Positions 47,513 to 55,450 of a DNA stretch of 64,000 nucleotides are shown here, piece by piece. A program made the position numbers and the translations under genes. The stretch comes from Pseudomonadales bacterium (GTDB taxonomy: Bacteria; Pseudomonadota; Gammaproteobacteria; Pseudomonadales; UBA7239), in the NCBI GenBank assembly GCA_028280345.1, contig JANQLY010000015.1, positions 62,001 to 126,000 of the forward strand. The letters are read 5' to 3'. Numbering within the stretch: position 1 is the stretch's first letter; every line of letters starts with the position of its first letter. The notes under the pieces were generated by a model, which was given only the letters and a program-made list of their open reading frames with translations, had not been told where the DNA came from and did not search any database.

Positions 47513-47839
47513 ATGAAGATGCCAATATTTGTTTTTGATGATGGTGATATGGATATATTCGAATCTATTGACTCTTTGTCGAAATACATTGAGCCATATG
47601 ATATTGATGACAATATCGTTTTTGATGCTGATGGATTAAAGTTAACACTGAAACTCGTTGAACGAGGGCGAGAATTGGTTGCCGTCGAAGAACTAAATAA
47701 TGTGGAGTTGGCCCCTGAAGTTCTTTTTTCATTAATAAAAAACTTTTTATTGCGGACAAAATTTCGAGAAGAAATTCAAGAAGAAGCTGATTTGGCGGCT
47801 TTAATCAGAATGAGTATTGAAAAAATAGGTTATAGTTAA
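47513..47839 (+). CDS. Probable immunity protein for the mini-Rhs toxin
   Basis: 108 residues, acidic, starting 4 bp after the toxin stop. The sequence pattern, beginning IFVFDDGDMDIFESIDSLSK and containing a [11 protein letters not shown] stretch, is like small immunity proteins found after Rhs/CdiA tips. Adjacency, size and charge support the call. I cannot name the exact immunity family. Confidence 0.65.
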   Translation: MKMPIFVFDDGDMDIFESIDSLSKYIEPYDIDDNIVFDADGLKLTLKLVERGRELVAVEELNNVELAPEVLFSLIKNFLLRTKFREEIQEEADLAALIRMSIEKIGYS

Positions 47840-48133
47840 CTTAAAAATGGTTTTCCCATCGGGTTGGAGCGCTATGCGACACCATTTCCAAAAAGATTTA
47901 CCACGCCGGGTAGCTCCCCGGCAACATCGCCTGTATCTCAATTAGCCAGTGATACATTTGGCAATCGGAAGTTACCAAGGAGAATGTGGGCTCCAACAAC
48001 GAAAAACCCCGGGGCAAGGACGGCGTCAGTAGCAAGATTTACTGGCCGGTGGGTCCCTATCCTTGGTTGGGTGTTAATGGGTGGATCTACAGCAGCTTTT
48101 TATGACTGTGTGCAAGAGTGTGATGAATGTTAG
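47840..48133 (+). pseudogene. Displaced Rhs C-terminal tip fragment
   Basis: Directly after the immunity stop, an open frame reads an ERYATPFPKRF segment and then SPATSPVSQLAS. It ends GRWVPILGWVLMGGS and a Cys-rich YDCVQECDEC. This is the style of Rhs/CdiA tip ends. It has only a TTG codon and no ribosome-binding site, and no Rhs core precedes it. It looks like an old tip left behind when the current tip and immunity gene were inserted. It could recombine back into use. Confidence 0.6.
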
Positions 48134-48151
48134 AGATAAAAGATAAAAAAT

Positions 48152-48478
48152 ATGGAAAAGAGTGAAACGGTAAATAACGTTAAAGACTTTCTTTGTGTGG
48201 AGTTGACTCTTCAGAAGAGTGATATCGATATGGAAGCATCAATTAATCTGGATTTAGGAGTTGATGGCGATGATGCTAGAGAGCTTTTGCATAAATATGA
48301 ATCAATGTTTAATGTTGATTTGTCAGACTTTGTGTTTGAAGAGTATTTTGGCCCTGAAGCAAGCTTCAATCCGTTTTCGTGGCTCTTAAATCTTTTGCCA
48401 GGTAAAGTAAAACAGAATAAGTTTAAAAAATTATTGGTAAAAGATTTTGTTGAAGGTGCTATACGTGGAAAATTGTAA
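48152..48478 (+). CDS. DUF1493-like protein, probable orphan immunity
   Basis: 108 residues with the family look DLGVDGDDARELLHKYESMF (about residues 31-50) and DLSDFVFEEYFGPEA. DUF1493 proteins are acyl-carrier-like small proteins often found beside polymorphic toxin tips. It follows the displaced Rhs tip by 18 bp, so it is probably that tip's immunity partner. Confidence 0.7.
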   Translation: MEKSETVNNVKDFLCVELTLQKSDIDMEASINLDLGVDGDDARELLHKYESMFNVDLSDFVFEEYFGPEASFNPFSWLLNLLPGKVKQNKFKKLLVKDFVEGAIRGKL

Positions 48479-48521
48479 ATAAGCAATATTCTGATAAAAG
48501 AACATTAAATCGGAGTTGTTA

Positions 48522-48653
48522 TTGAAAACGCTAATTTTAGTGATTCCGGTATATACAATAGTTAGTACTATGCTGGCACTGGCTTTTAAGGTATGGCTTA
48601 CACATACTGCACTCTGTTATGTTCTGGAGGAGGTTAATGAACAAAAGCGATAA
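48522..48653 (+). CDS. Small hydrophobic peptide (43 aa)
   Basis: A TTG start with GGAG nine bases upstream opens a 43-residue frame with a hydrophobic helix (MKTLILVIPVYTIVSTMLAL) and a charged end. It overlaps the start of the next small membrane gene by 17 bp, as coupled genes often do. It is too short for certainty. Confidence 0.35.
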   Translation: MKTLILVIPVYTIVSTMLALAFKVWLTHTALCYVLEEVNEQKR

Positions 48654-48840
48654 CAAACTATTCAGGGCTTTGGCTTTTATCCTTGGAATAGCTTTTATTA
48701 TCTTTGGTTTGTTTTTGGGTTTCCAGGGTGGTGTGGGAGATTTTAAAAGAATTTTGCACATTGTAGTTTTTCTTGGTGTGGGGATTTACTTCATAAACTT
48801 TAGCTTTACCGGTAGAAGTACGATTGGTAGATACAAATGA
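48637..48840 (+). CDS. Small two-helix membrane protein A
   Basis: 67 residues from the ATG at 48637 with GGAGGAGG upstream. There are two membrane helices (about residues 10-30 and 38-56), then SFTGRSTIGRYK. The next gene is a paralogue. Small tandem membrane proteins next to Rhs tips are often immunity proteins, but that is inference here. Confidence 0.55.
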   Translation: MNKSDNKLFRALAFILGIAFIIFGLFLGFQGGVGDFKRILHIVVFLGVGIYFINFSFTGRSTIGRYK

Positions 48841-48858
48841 ATAGTATAGGTGTGCACT

Positions 48859-49047
48859 ATGAAGCATAAAATAATGCGCATACTGGCTGGTTTGTTAGGT
48901 GCCTTTTTAATTATCACGATTGTTTCATTGGCTTCCAGTAGCATGCCAAAAGATTTTATGGGTTTTTCTGCTTATTTTGGTGGTTTTTTATTGGGGATAG
49001 TATTTCTGGTATATGCTGTTAAGGGGAGAAGTATAGTAAATCGATAA
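48859..49047 (+). CDS. Small two-helix membrane protein B (paralogue of A)
   Basis: 62 residues from the ATG at 48859. It has the same length, helix spacing and C-terminal motif as the previous gene (KGRSIVNR against TGRSTIGR), with R-ILAGLLG matching R-ALAFILG near the start. The two genes are a tandem duplication. Ribosome-binding site is weak (AGG). Confidence 0.5.
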   Translation: MKHKIMRILAGLLGAFLIITIVSLASSSMPKDFMGFSAYFGGFLLGIVFLVYAVKGRSIVNR

Positions 49048-49206
49048 TGAGCTTAAGCTTGGCCTGTCACAGATTCAATGGTTATCTACTTATGCAGCTG
49101 GCTTTCCCTTTTCAAATAGCTAAAAAAATTATTCATCACAGGCCACTGAATAAGTCTGTATAATTCTTTAGTGTTTTTATATATCAATATTTTCCACTCT
49201 TGATTT

Positions 49207-49845
49207 ATGAAGAAGATACTAATTATTGATGACCATACGATTTTTGTTGAAAGCCTGTCGGCGCAACTGAATCGACATGCGAATTGGGAATGTCTGTCTG
49301 CAACCTCAATTAATAGAGCATTTGAGATTCTTGAGGATGATCAAACTATTGATTTAATTCTACTTGATCTTCATTTCCCTGGTATTGATGGTATTTCTTT
49401 TTTGAATAATTATTCTTCGCAGTGCCCGGTGGTGATATTGTCGTCATCTGACGATATAGCGAAAATCAGGCAGGCGGTTGATGCTGGTGCCTGTGGCTAC
49501 TTGTCAAAGTCGGTCACAGTGGATGATTTAATCAGTGCTATTTTTGAGGTGGATAAAAACAAGCAGTATTTCCCTGTTGATATTAAAAGAGCGCTGGAGA
49601 GGGCAGATTCAGCGGATGAGACGGCTGAGTTGGATAATAAACTTGAACAGTTGGGGTTGACGAGAAGGCAGTATAACGTGCTCTGTTTGATCGCTCAGGG
49701 CTTAACTAATAGAGCGATTTCGGAGCGCCTCAATATCAATATAGAAACCGTGCGCACCCATGCAAAAATCATTTATTCATGTTTGCAGGTGAATAATCGA
49801 GTGAGTGCTGTCAATGAGGCGAAACGCCTGGGCCTGCTGGAATAG
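49207..49845 (+). CDS. LuxR/NarL-type response regulator
   Basis: 212 residues. The receiver domain (1-120) has the acidic pair D8-D9, phosphoacceptor D54 (ILLDLHFPG), SS-S near residue 77 and K in YLSKSV. The LuxR HTH (about residues 148-205) has LTRRQYNVLCLIAQGLTNRAI and INIETVRTHAK. It binds DNA after phosphorylation. No histidine kinase precedes it. The nearest kinase is the hybrid kinase at 55451, beyond a giant gene, and is the natural partner candidate. Confidence 0.92.
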   Translation: MKKILIIDDHTIFVESLSAQLNRHANWECLSATSINRAFEILEDDQTIDLILLDLHFPGIDGISFLNNYSSQCPVVILSSSDDIAKIRQAVDAGACGYLSKSVTVDDLISAIFEVDKNKQYFPVDIKRALERADSADETAELDNKLEQLGLTRRQYNVLCLIAQGLTNRAISERLNINIETVRTHAKIIYSCLQVNNRVSAVNEAKRLGLLE

Positions 49846-49888
49846 GTTGATATTTTTTCTAATTATTAAAGCGTAAATCCTTCGGAGA

Positions 49889-49910
49889 AATCACCCGAAA
49901 GGGTGGTTTT
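49889..49910 (+). terminator. Terminator after the response regulator
   Basis: AATCACCC-GAAA-GGGTGG followed by TTTTTA, 44 bp after the stop codon. A short, stable hairpin with a GNRA-type loop and T run. Confidence 0.75.
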
Positions 49911-49951
49911 TAGCCTTTGTGTGTTTTCTTTCGTGAGGTTTTACAAAAAAT

Positions 49952-49967
49952 TCACCCGCCAGGGTGA
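49952..49967 (+). other. Second TCACCC hairpin
   Basis: TCACCC-GCCA-GGGTGA repeats the stem of the terminator at 49889 with a different loop. It lies just before the giant gene and lacks a T run. It may be a leader hairpin or a decayed terminator copy. Confidence 0.5.
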
Positions 49968-50029
49968 TTCTTCCCAATCGGGATATGGATATCATTGTGC
50001 GCAATATTAAAACTATTGCGGTGCTGTAT

Positions 50030-53000
50030 ATGAAACTGCGTTATTGCTGCTCCTTGTTTCTGGTGTTGTTTACTCTAAATCCCTTATCAGCCTCTGCGGC
50101 GACCGGTTATTGTACGGTGCTCATTGATCAGGATACGTTTGTTAATAACGAAGTTGCAAATGTCGATACTAATTTTGCTAATGCGACGGAACTGCAAGTC
50201 AAAAGTCACTCGACGGGCCAAGGTGGAATATCCCGTAGTTTTGTCAAAGTATCTGATCTGCTGGCTGCAACCTGTTCTGAAACAGCACATCAGGAAACGT
50301 TAGGTAGCCTTGTTAATGGTTCTGCGGATATCGTATCGGCGCGGCTGCGTTTATTCGGCAACAATACACCAGGTGTGTATCCCGGTCTTAATCAAACCGA
50401 TGCTCACACCGTGCAGCGGGTAGTGGCAGCATGGGATGAAGGTACCGTCACCTGGAATGCTTCCCCGGCTGTTGATGCGACGGAAAACAGCAATGCGGGT
50501 GATCGTATCGGCTTATGGCCCGGTACCAATTACCGATCCTGGGATGTCACGAACGACGTTAAGTTGTTTGTCGATACTCCCGCCTCCAATCACGGCTGGC
50601 GTGTTAAGGCCGATGAATCTGGCACAACGGAAGACGGCGTTATTTACCTGAGTCAAACCGGTCTTGACGACAACGGCTATCAGCAGGGTAAACCCAAACT
50701 GATTATTGAATTCAATTTGCCGCAGTCATGGGTGAACAGCTGCTCGGGTACCTGGGAGCAAACACTGGCATGCCGTCAGCCGTTACAAGTGACGGATTTT
50801 GTTATTGATAACTGGACATACTGCGGCGGGGCAGAATTCAGTGACGGTGAAGTGACCGCATTACAGTTACGTTACGGTCAAAAAACCGTGATTATTCCGA
50901 AGGACTGGATGTCGTTGAATGGGGTGCGCTCTGTTGAGCATAGCCAGAAAGGGCATTTGGCGCCAAACCTGAAAGGTGTATCTGATCAGTTACTGATAAT
51001 GGAGCACACTGAAGGAGTATTGCAGGATCTGTTTTCTAACTGGTGGCGTTCTTTTCCAAACCGCCACAATATAAAGTTTTGTGGCGCGAAGGGTGGCATA
51101 GGTCTGTTTATGAATGTCGGGTTGCCTAATTCGATAGGCACGCAGGATCGCATCTGGACCTGGGTGCATGAAGTAGAGCACCAGTGGGATGGTCGATCAG
51201 GTGGTGCTTTGGCGAATGCTGATCCTGCTCACAGTTGGACGTTTGCCATCGACGATATTGTACGCCTGGAGCTGGGTAATACCGGTTATGGTACCTACCT
51301 TGATAAGGATATCTATGGTTTCCACAACTACAATCGGGCCTGGGATGCCTATATGGATCGGGACGGTGATGGTGTTAATGATCCGCACGACCTGGCCAGT
51401 GATTATACGGCTACACCGACAAACCCGAATACCCGGGACTGGTATGACTACTGGTCTGATGCAGCCCGTGCAAACTATGTTTCCGGCTCAATGAACAGTG
51501 TTGAGATTGAAGAAGAGATTCGAACGATTGGTGGCCCGTTGCGCTGGATCTATGCGGTCCACGGCAGAGATGCGTTAAAAGCGTTTTTTACCACCTTTGA
51601 TGTTTATGCTCAGGATAACAGTACCTATACACCGCCTGCCGGTGGATTTGCTAATGCCGGTGAAGAAATAAACGATCGTTATGTGCGTTTTATTGCTGAT
51701 GCGTTGCAGGTAGATGCGGCAACCTATTTTGACTATTGGAAATGGCCGGTGCATCCGGACACAAGAGCTTATACGAGCCAGTACACCGATATTGCACTGG
51801 TGAGCAACAGTACCGGCGGTGCGGCCCATCTCGATGATGATGGCGATGGCTTTAGTGAATTAGAGGGTGACTTTAACGACTCCGATGCATCGATATATCC
51901 GTATGCGCCGGAGTTGGCGGATGGCAAGGATAATAATTTCGATGGCTTGACCGATGAGCTGGCTATTTATGAGCTGAGTCGTCCAGGGTTACCAGCTGAT
52001 AAAACTTACAGTTATACCGACCTTGACTCGATGGGGCTGGGTACGATCGATTTATCAGCTGTTGGCGGGATCACCATTAAGGGCAGAGCTGATGCGTTGA
52101 CAGATAAAGAGACACTGACGTTCACGCTGTCAGAAGATGCCTCTGTATTTATGCATCTTCAGCGTTTGCAGGATCCGAATAATGAAACGAAAAAATTCAA
52201 TGGCTTTATGACAGTTGATGGGCCAACTCTTCCTTTGCCTTATATCAACAGGATGGGCTCGGGTCGTATTATGCTTCCGGCAGGTACCTATACGGTCACG
52301 ATAGAGCCGCGGGACCACTATCAGGCAAGAAATGCCGGTGACTATGTTGCTCAGTTATTTATATCCAATATTGGTTTATTGCCGCTGGACAGCACGGATT
52401 CAGTTGCTGATTTTTACTATCCGGCGTTTTATGCCTGGGGTCCTCCGTCAGCAAGGCCACAACCGGGTAACCACGGTTATACCTGTGAGGCCGGTTTTGG
52501 TGTCACGGTTGCGCAGTGTCAGTTGCTCGTTGATTTTTATGATCAGTATGGGCCGTTTGATATCTTGAATAATGGTATCCGGGAGGATTCCGGCTGGCTG
52601 GTACCGGGCTCCAGTCCCTGTGATTGGAACAGAATCATCTGTAGCCCGTCAGGGGTTATTGGTTACATAGGCGTATACCCGGAGGGGAACGATTTTATTG
52701 ATACCGATGGTGATGGTACAGCCAATTATCTTGATAATTGCCCACTGGATAACGGCAATACCTGTGATCCGGGCGCCACTGATGATGATGGCGATGGTTA
52801 CCCAAATGATTTTGAAATACTCAATGGCACTGACACACTGGATTTTTACAGTGTGCCGGCAGATTACGATGGAGATTTGATTCTTGACCCTAATGATCCG
52901 GATGATGATAACGATGGCGTTGTTGATGAACTGGATAATTGTCCTAAAGGCACGATAGGTACCGGGGCTGCACCACTGAATGCAGATGCTGACTATGACG

Positions 53001-55333
53001 GCTGTGACGATGTGACAGAAGATGTATTTGTGCAGATTATTATTGATACTGACAATGACAGATACAGCGACAGTGATGAGGTTGCCTGTGGCTATGATCC
53101 GGCTAGCAGTGGCAGCATCCCGGAAGATTTTGATTTGGATTATGTTCCAGACTGTATTGATGATGACGATGACAACGATGGTATGACGGATATCTGCGAA
53201 GTCGCAAATGGCCTGAATGCAAAATACAGTTTGGATGCGGATGTTGATATTGATGGCGACGGATTTTATAACTATGTTGAATGCCTGTCGGGTACCAACC
53301 CGAATGACATGGCTTCAAAACCAGTAGATACCTATGCCTATGTACTGGTGTTTGAAGATCCGCTAACCAATCTTTACGGTGTAAACCTGGATACCGGTGA
53401 AAAGTGGCTGATTGGCGATACGGGTATTCTTAATGAGGAATTAAAGGATTTAACCAGGAATAGCAACGGAACCCTTTATACGATCGGTGCATCGACAAAG
53501 AACATTTATACGATTGATACTCAAACCGGTCAGGCAGCCTATGTGACAACTGCGTTGACGAATAGCTTGATTGTGCGTGGATTTGAAATCGATGCTAATG
53601 ATCAGGCATGGATTTTAACTCAGAATGGAGTTTTTATTCATCAGCTCGACCTTCAAACGGGAGTAACCAATAAGTTGGCGGCGGCTCAGGTTCAGCATCC
53701 GAATTCATTAACCAGTCGATCCGGTGATAACTGGCTTTATTACCTGGGCTATGGGCTGGATAACTTTTCCCGTATGGATAAGACAACCGGTGAGGTTGAG
53801 GTGCTTAGTCAGAATCTTCCCGTTGTATTTACGCAAACCTTAACAGTGAATAGCCAGAATGTTATCTGGTATCTGGATGACTCATCCCGTGTCAGAACGC
53901 TCAATCATAGAACAGGATTGAGCAATCAAAGTGGCAACTTGGGCTTCGGTTTCAATATGCTCAGAGGCATAACGGCGGTTCTGGATAACGACGGCGATGG
54001 TAATCCTGATCAGTGTTTTGGCAGCTGTTTTGGAGGCCTTGTTGAAGATGCGGATGATGACAATGATGGTTACTCGGATGCTGATGAAATCACGAATAGC
54101 ACAGATCCGTTCAATGCGCTGGATACACCGCCGGATAATGACGGTGATTTTGACCCGGATTCCAGTGACCCGGATGATGATAACGATGGGATGCCGGATA
54201 GCTGGGAACTCACCTATAGCCCGGCATTGGACCCGTTTGTCGATGATGCGGCGCTGGATGCAGATATGGATGGTTATAACAATCTTGGTGAGTACCTGAA
54301 CAATACGGATCCGACCTTATTTAATTTTGAACCTTTGGATTTGAATGCGGATGGCGATGGCGATTTAGTATTCCAGGATAATGGTTCGGGCTCTGTTGTG
54401 GTTTGGCAGCTGGAAAATGCAGCACTGTTGAACTCTGCATATATTGCCGATATTGCGATGGGTGTTGTGGCGATCACCGATGTCGATGCTGACGCTGATG
54501 TCGATATTGTATTTCAGGATGCTGTTACTGGTGATGTCGTACTCTGGATCATGGAAAACGGCTTGCGCCAGTCGGCCACCTGGCTGGGTGTATTGAGTGA
54601 CTATCAACTGGCTGCTACCGGCGATGTGGACGGTGATGGCGATGGTGACCTGGTCTTTGACGATGGCTTGGGCAATGTACTGGTATGGGTTATGGAAGAT
54701 GGTACTAAAGAATCGTCCAACTGGTTGGGCCTATGGGCTGGCCAGTCGGTGATGGCGCTGGCTGATATTGATAGTGATGCCGATGATGACATCATTACGC
54801 AGGACGCCAGTGGTAGTGTCAATGTCATCGAAATGGAAAATGCTAACAAGGTGGAGGCGCGCTGGCTCGGAATCTGGTCCGGGCGGGTGGTTGTTGCAGC
54901 CGGTGATACAGATGCTGACGGCGATGACGATATTCTGATGGAAACGACTAGCCCGGCGGGTGATGTGATGGTTATCGAAGTAGAGAGCGGCAATAAGGTA
55001 CTGGGTCGTTGGCTGGGTATATGGACCGGCACGCAAGTGCAGGGAGTTGGTGATATTGATAACGACGGCGATGTTGATCTGGTGCAGCAGAATGCGGGCA
55101 CGGGTTCGGTACAGGTGGTAGAGCTACAGAACAACCAGAAGGTTATTGGACGCTGGCTTGGCAATTTTGCCTATGATCTTAAAGGAGTCGTCGATGCCGA
55201 TGCGGATAATGATATTGATGTTGTCTTGCAGGACGGGAGTGGCAATGTTGCGTTGATCGTTATTGAGAATGGGGCGAAGCAGGGCGGCGCGAAATGGCTT
55301 GGTGTTAGCGGTGGAGATTTGAAACTATTCTGA
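50030..55333 (+). CDS. Giant secreted protein: DNRLRE, buried HExxH region, TSP3 rods, FG-GAP/VCBS propeller
   Basis: 1767 residues from the ATG at 50030, which gives a clean signal peptide (residues 1-23, ending SASA). Upstream starts at 49964 and 49985 would bury it. In order: a DNRLRE-like domain (~25-230), then an unfamiliar region with HEVEHQWDG (H380) like a zinc peptidase. A MopE-like metal motif (~601-643) follows, in which the usual Cys are replaced by Phe (GDFNDSDAS, DNNFDG). Next come a beta domain, an LRR-cap-like segment (SPCDWNRIICS, ~820-886), and TSP3 repeats (~890-1096). A six-or-so-strand propeller-like region (~1100-1316), short TSP3 (~1318-1435) and seven FG-GAP/VCBS-like repeats (~1437-1767) complete it. 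The last module is close to that of the protein at 17213 and ends KWLGVSGGDLKLF. Confidence 0.85.
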   Translation: MKLRYCCSLFLVLFTLNPLSASAATGYCTVLIDQDTFVNNEVANVDTNFANATELQVKSHSTGQGGISRSFVKVSDLLAATCSETAHQETLGSLVNGSADIVSARLRLFGNNTPGVYPGLNQTDAHTVQRVVAAWDEGTVTWNASPAVDATENSNAGDRIGLWPGTNYRSWDVTNDVKLFVDTPASNHGWRVKADESGTTEDGVIYLSQTGLDDNGYQQGKPKLIIEFNLPQSWVNSCSGTWEQTLACRQPLQVTDFVIDNWTYCGGAEFSDGEVTALQLRYGQKTVIIPKDWMSLNGVRSVEHSQKGHLAPNLKGVSDQLLIMEHTEGVLQDLFSNWWRSFPNRHNIKFCGAKGGIGLFMNVGLPNSIGTQDRIWTWVHEVEHQWDGRSGGALANADPAHSWTFAIDDIVRLELGNTGYGTYLDKDIYGFHNYNRAWDAYMDRDGDGVNDPHDLASDYTATPTNPNTRDWYDYWSDAARANYVSGSMNSVEIEEEIRTIGGPLRWIYAVHGRDALKAFFTTFDVYAQDNSTYTPPAGGFANAGEEINDRYVRFIADALQVDAATYFDYWKWPVHPDTRAYTSQYTDIALVSNSTGGAAHLDDDGDGFSELEGDFNDSDASIYPYAPELADGKDNNFDGLTDELAIYELSRPGLPADKTYSYTDLDSMGLGTIDLSAVGGITIKGRADALTDKETLTFTLSEDASVFMHLQRLQDPNNETKKFNGFMTVDGPTLPLPYINRMGSGRIMLPAGTYTVTIEPRDHYQARNAGDYVAQLFISNIGLLPLDSTDSVADFYYPAFYAWGPPSARPQPGNHGYTCEAGFGVTVAQCQLLVDFYDQYGPFDILNNGIREDSGWLVPGSSPCDWNRIICSPSGVIGYIGVYPEGNDFIDTDGDGTANYLDNCPLDNGNTCDPGATDDDGDGYPNDFEILNGTDTLDFYSVPADYDGDLILDPNDPDDDNDGVVDELDNCPKGTIGTGAAPLNADADYDGCDDVTEDVFVQIIIDTDNDRYSDSDEVACGYDPASSGSIPEDFDLDYVPDCIDDDDDNDGMTDICEVANGLNAKYSLDADVDIDGDGFYNYVECLSGTNPNDMASKPVDTYAYVLVFEDPLTNLYGVNLDTGEKWLIGDTGILNEELKDLTRNSNGTLYTIGASTKNIYTIDTQTGQAAYVTTALTNSLIVRGFEIDANDQAWILTQNGVFIHQLDLQTGVTNKLAAAQVQHPNSLTSRSGDNWLYYLGYGLDNFSRMDKTTGEVEVLSQNLPVVFTQTLTVNSQNVIWYLDDSSRVRTLNHRTGLSNQSGNLGFGFNMLRGITAVLDNDGDGNPDQCFGSCFGGLVEDADDDNDGYSDADEITNSTDPFNALDTPPDNDGDFDPDSSDPDDDNDGMPDSWELTYSPALDPFVDDAALDADMDGYNNLGEYLNNTDPTLFNFEPLDLNADGDGDLVFQDNGSGSVVVWQLENAALLNSAYIADIAMGVVAITDVDADADVDIVFQDAVTGDVVLWIMENGLRQSATWLGVLSDYQLAATGDVDGDGDGDLVFDDGLGNVLVWVMEDGTKESSNWLGLWAGQSVMALADIDSDADDDIITQDASGSVNVIEMENANKVEARWLGIWSGRVVVAAGDTDADGDDDILMETTSPAGDVMVIEVESGNKVLGRWLGIWTGTQVQGVGDIDNDGDVDLVQQNAGTGSVQVVELQNNQKVIGRWLGNFAYDLKGVVDADADNDIDVVLQDGSGNVALIVIENGAKQGGAKWLGVSGGDLKLF

Positions 55334-55450
55334 TAATCACTGCTGTGAAACATAAAACAAACTGCAAATAGACTGGATTTACTTTACACTGACAGCGTGT
55401 TTTGCATGCAGGAATTGTCTCTGCGAAAGTTTTGGGTCTATAGATAGCTA

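Noticed and set aside
47864-48133. An intact 89-residue gene
   Set aside because: TTG start without a ribosome-binding site and a frame open back to the previous stop; better read as a displaced Rhs tip.
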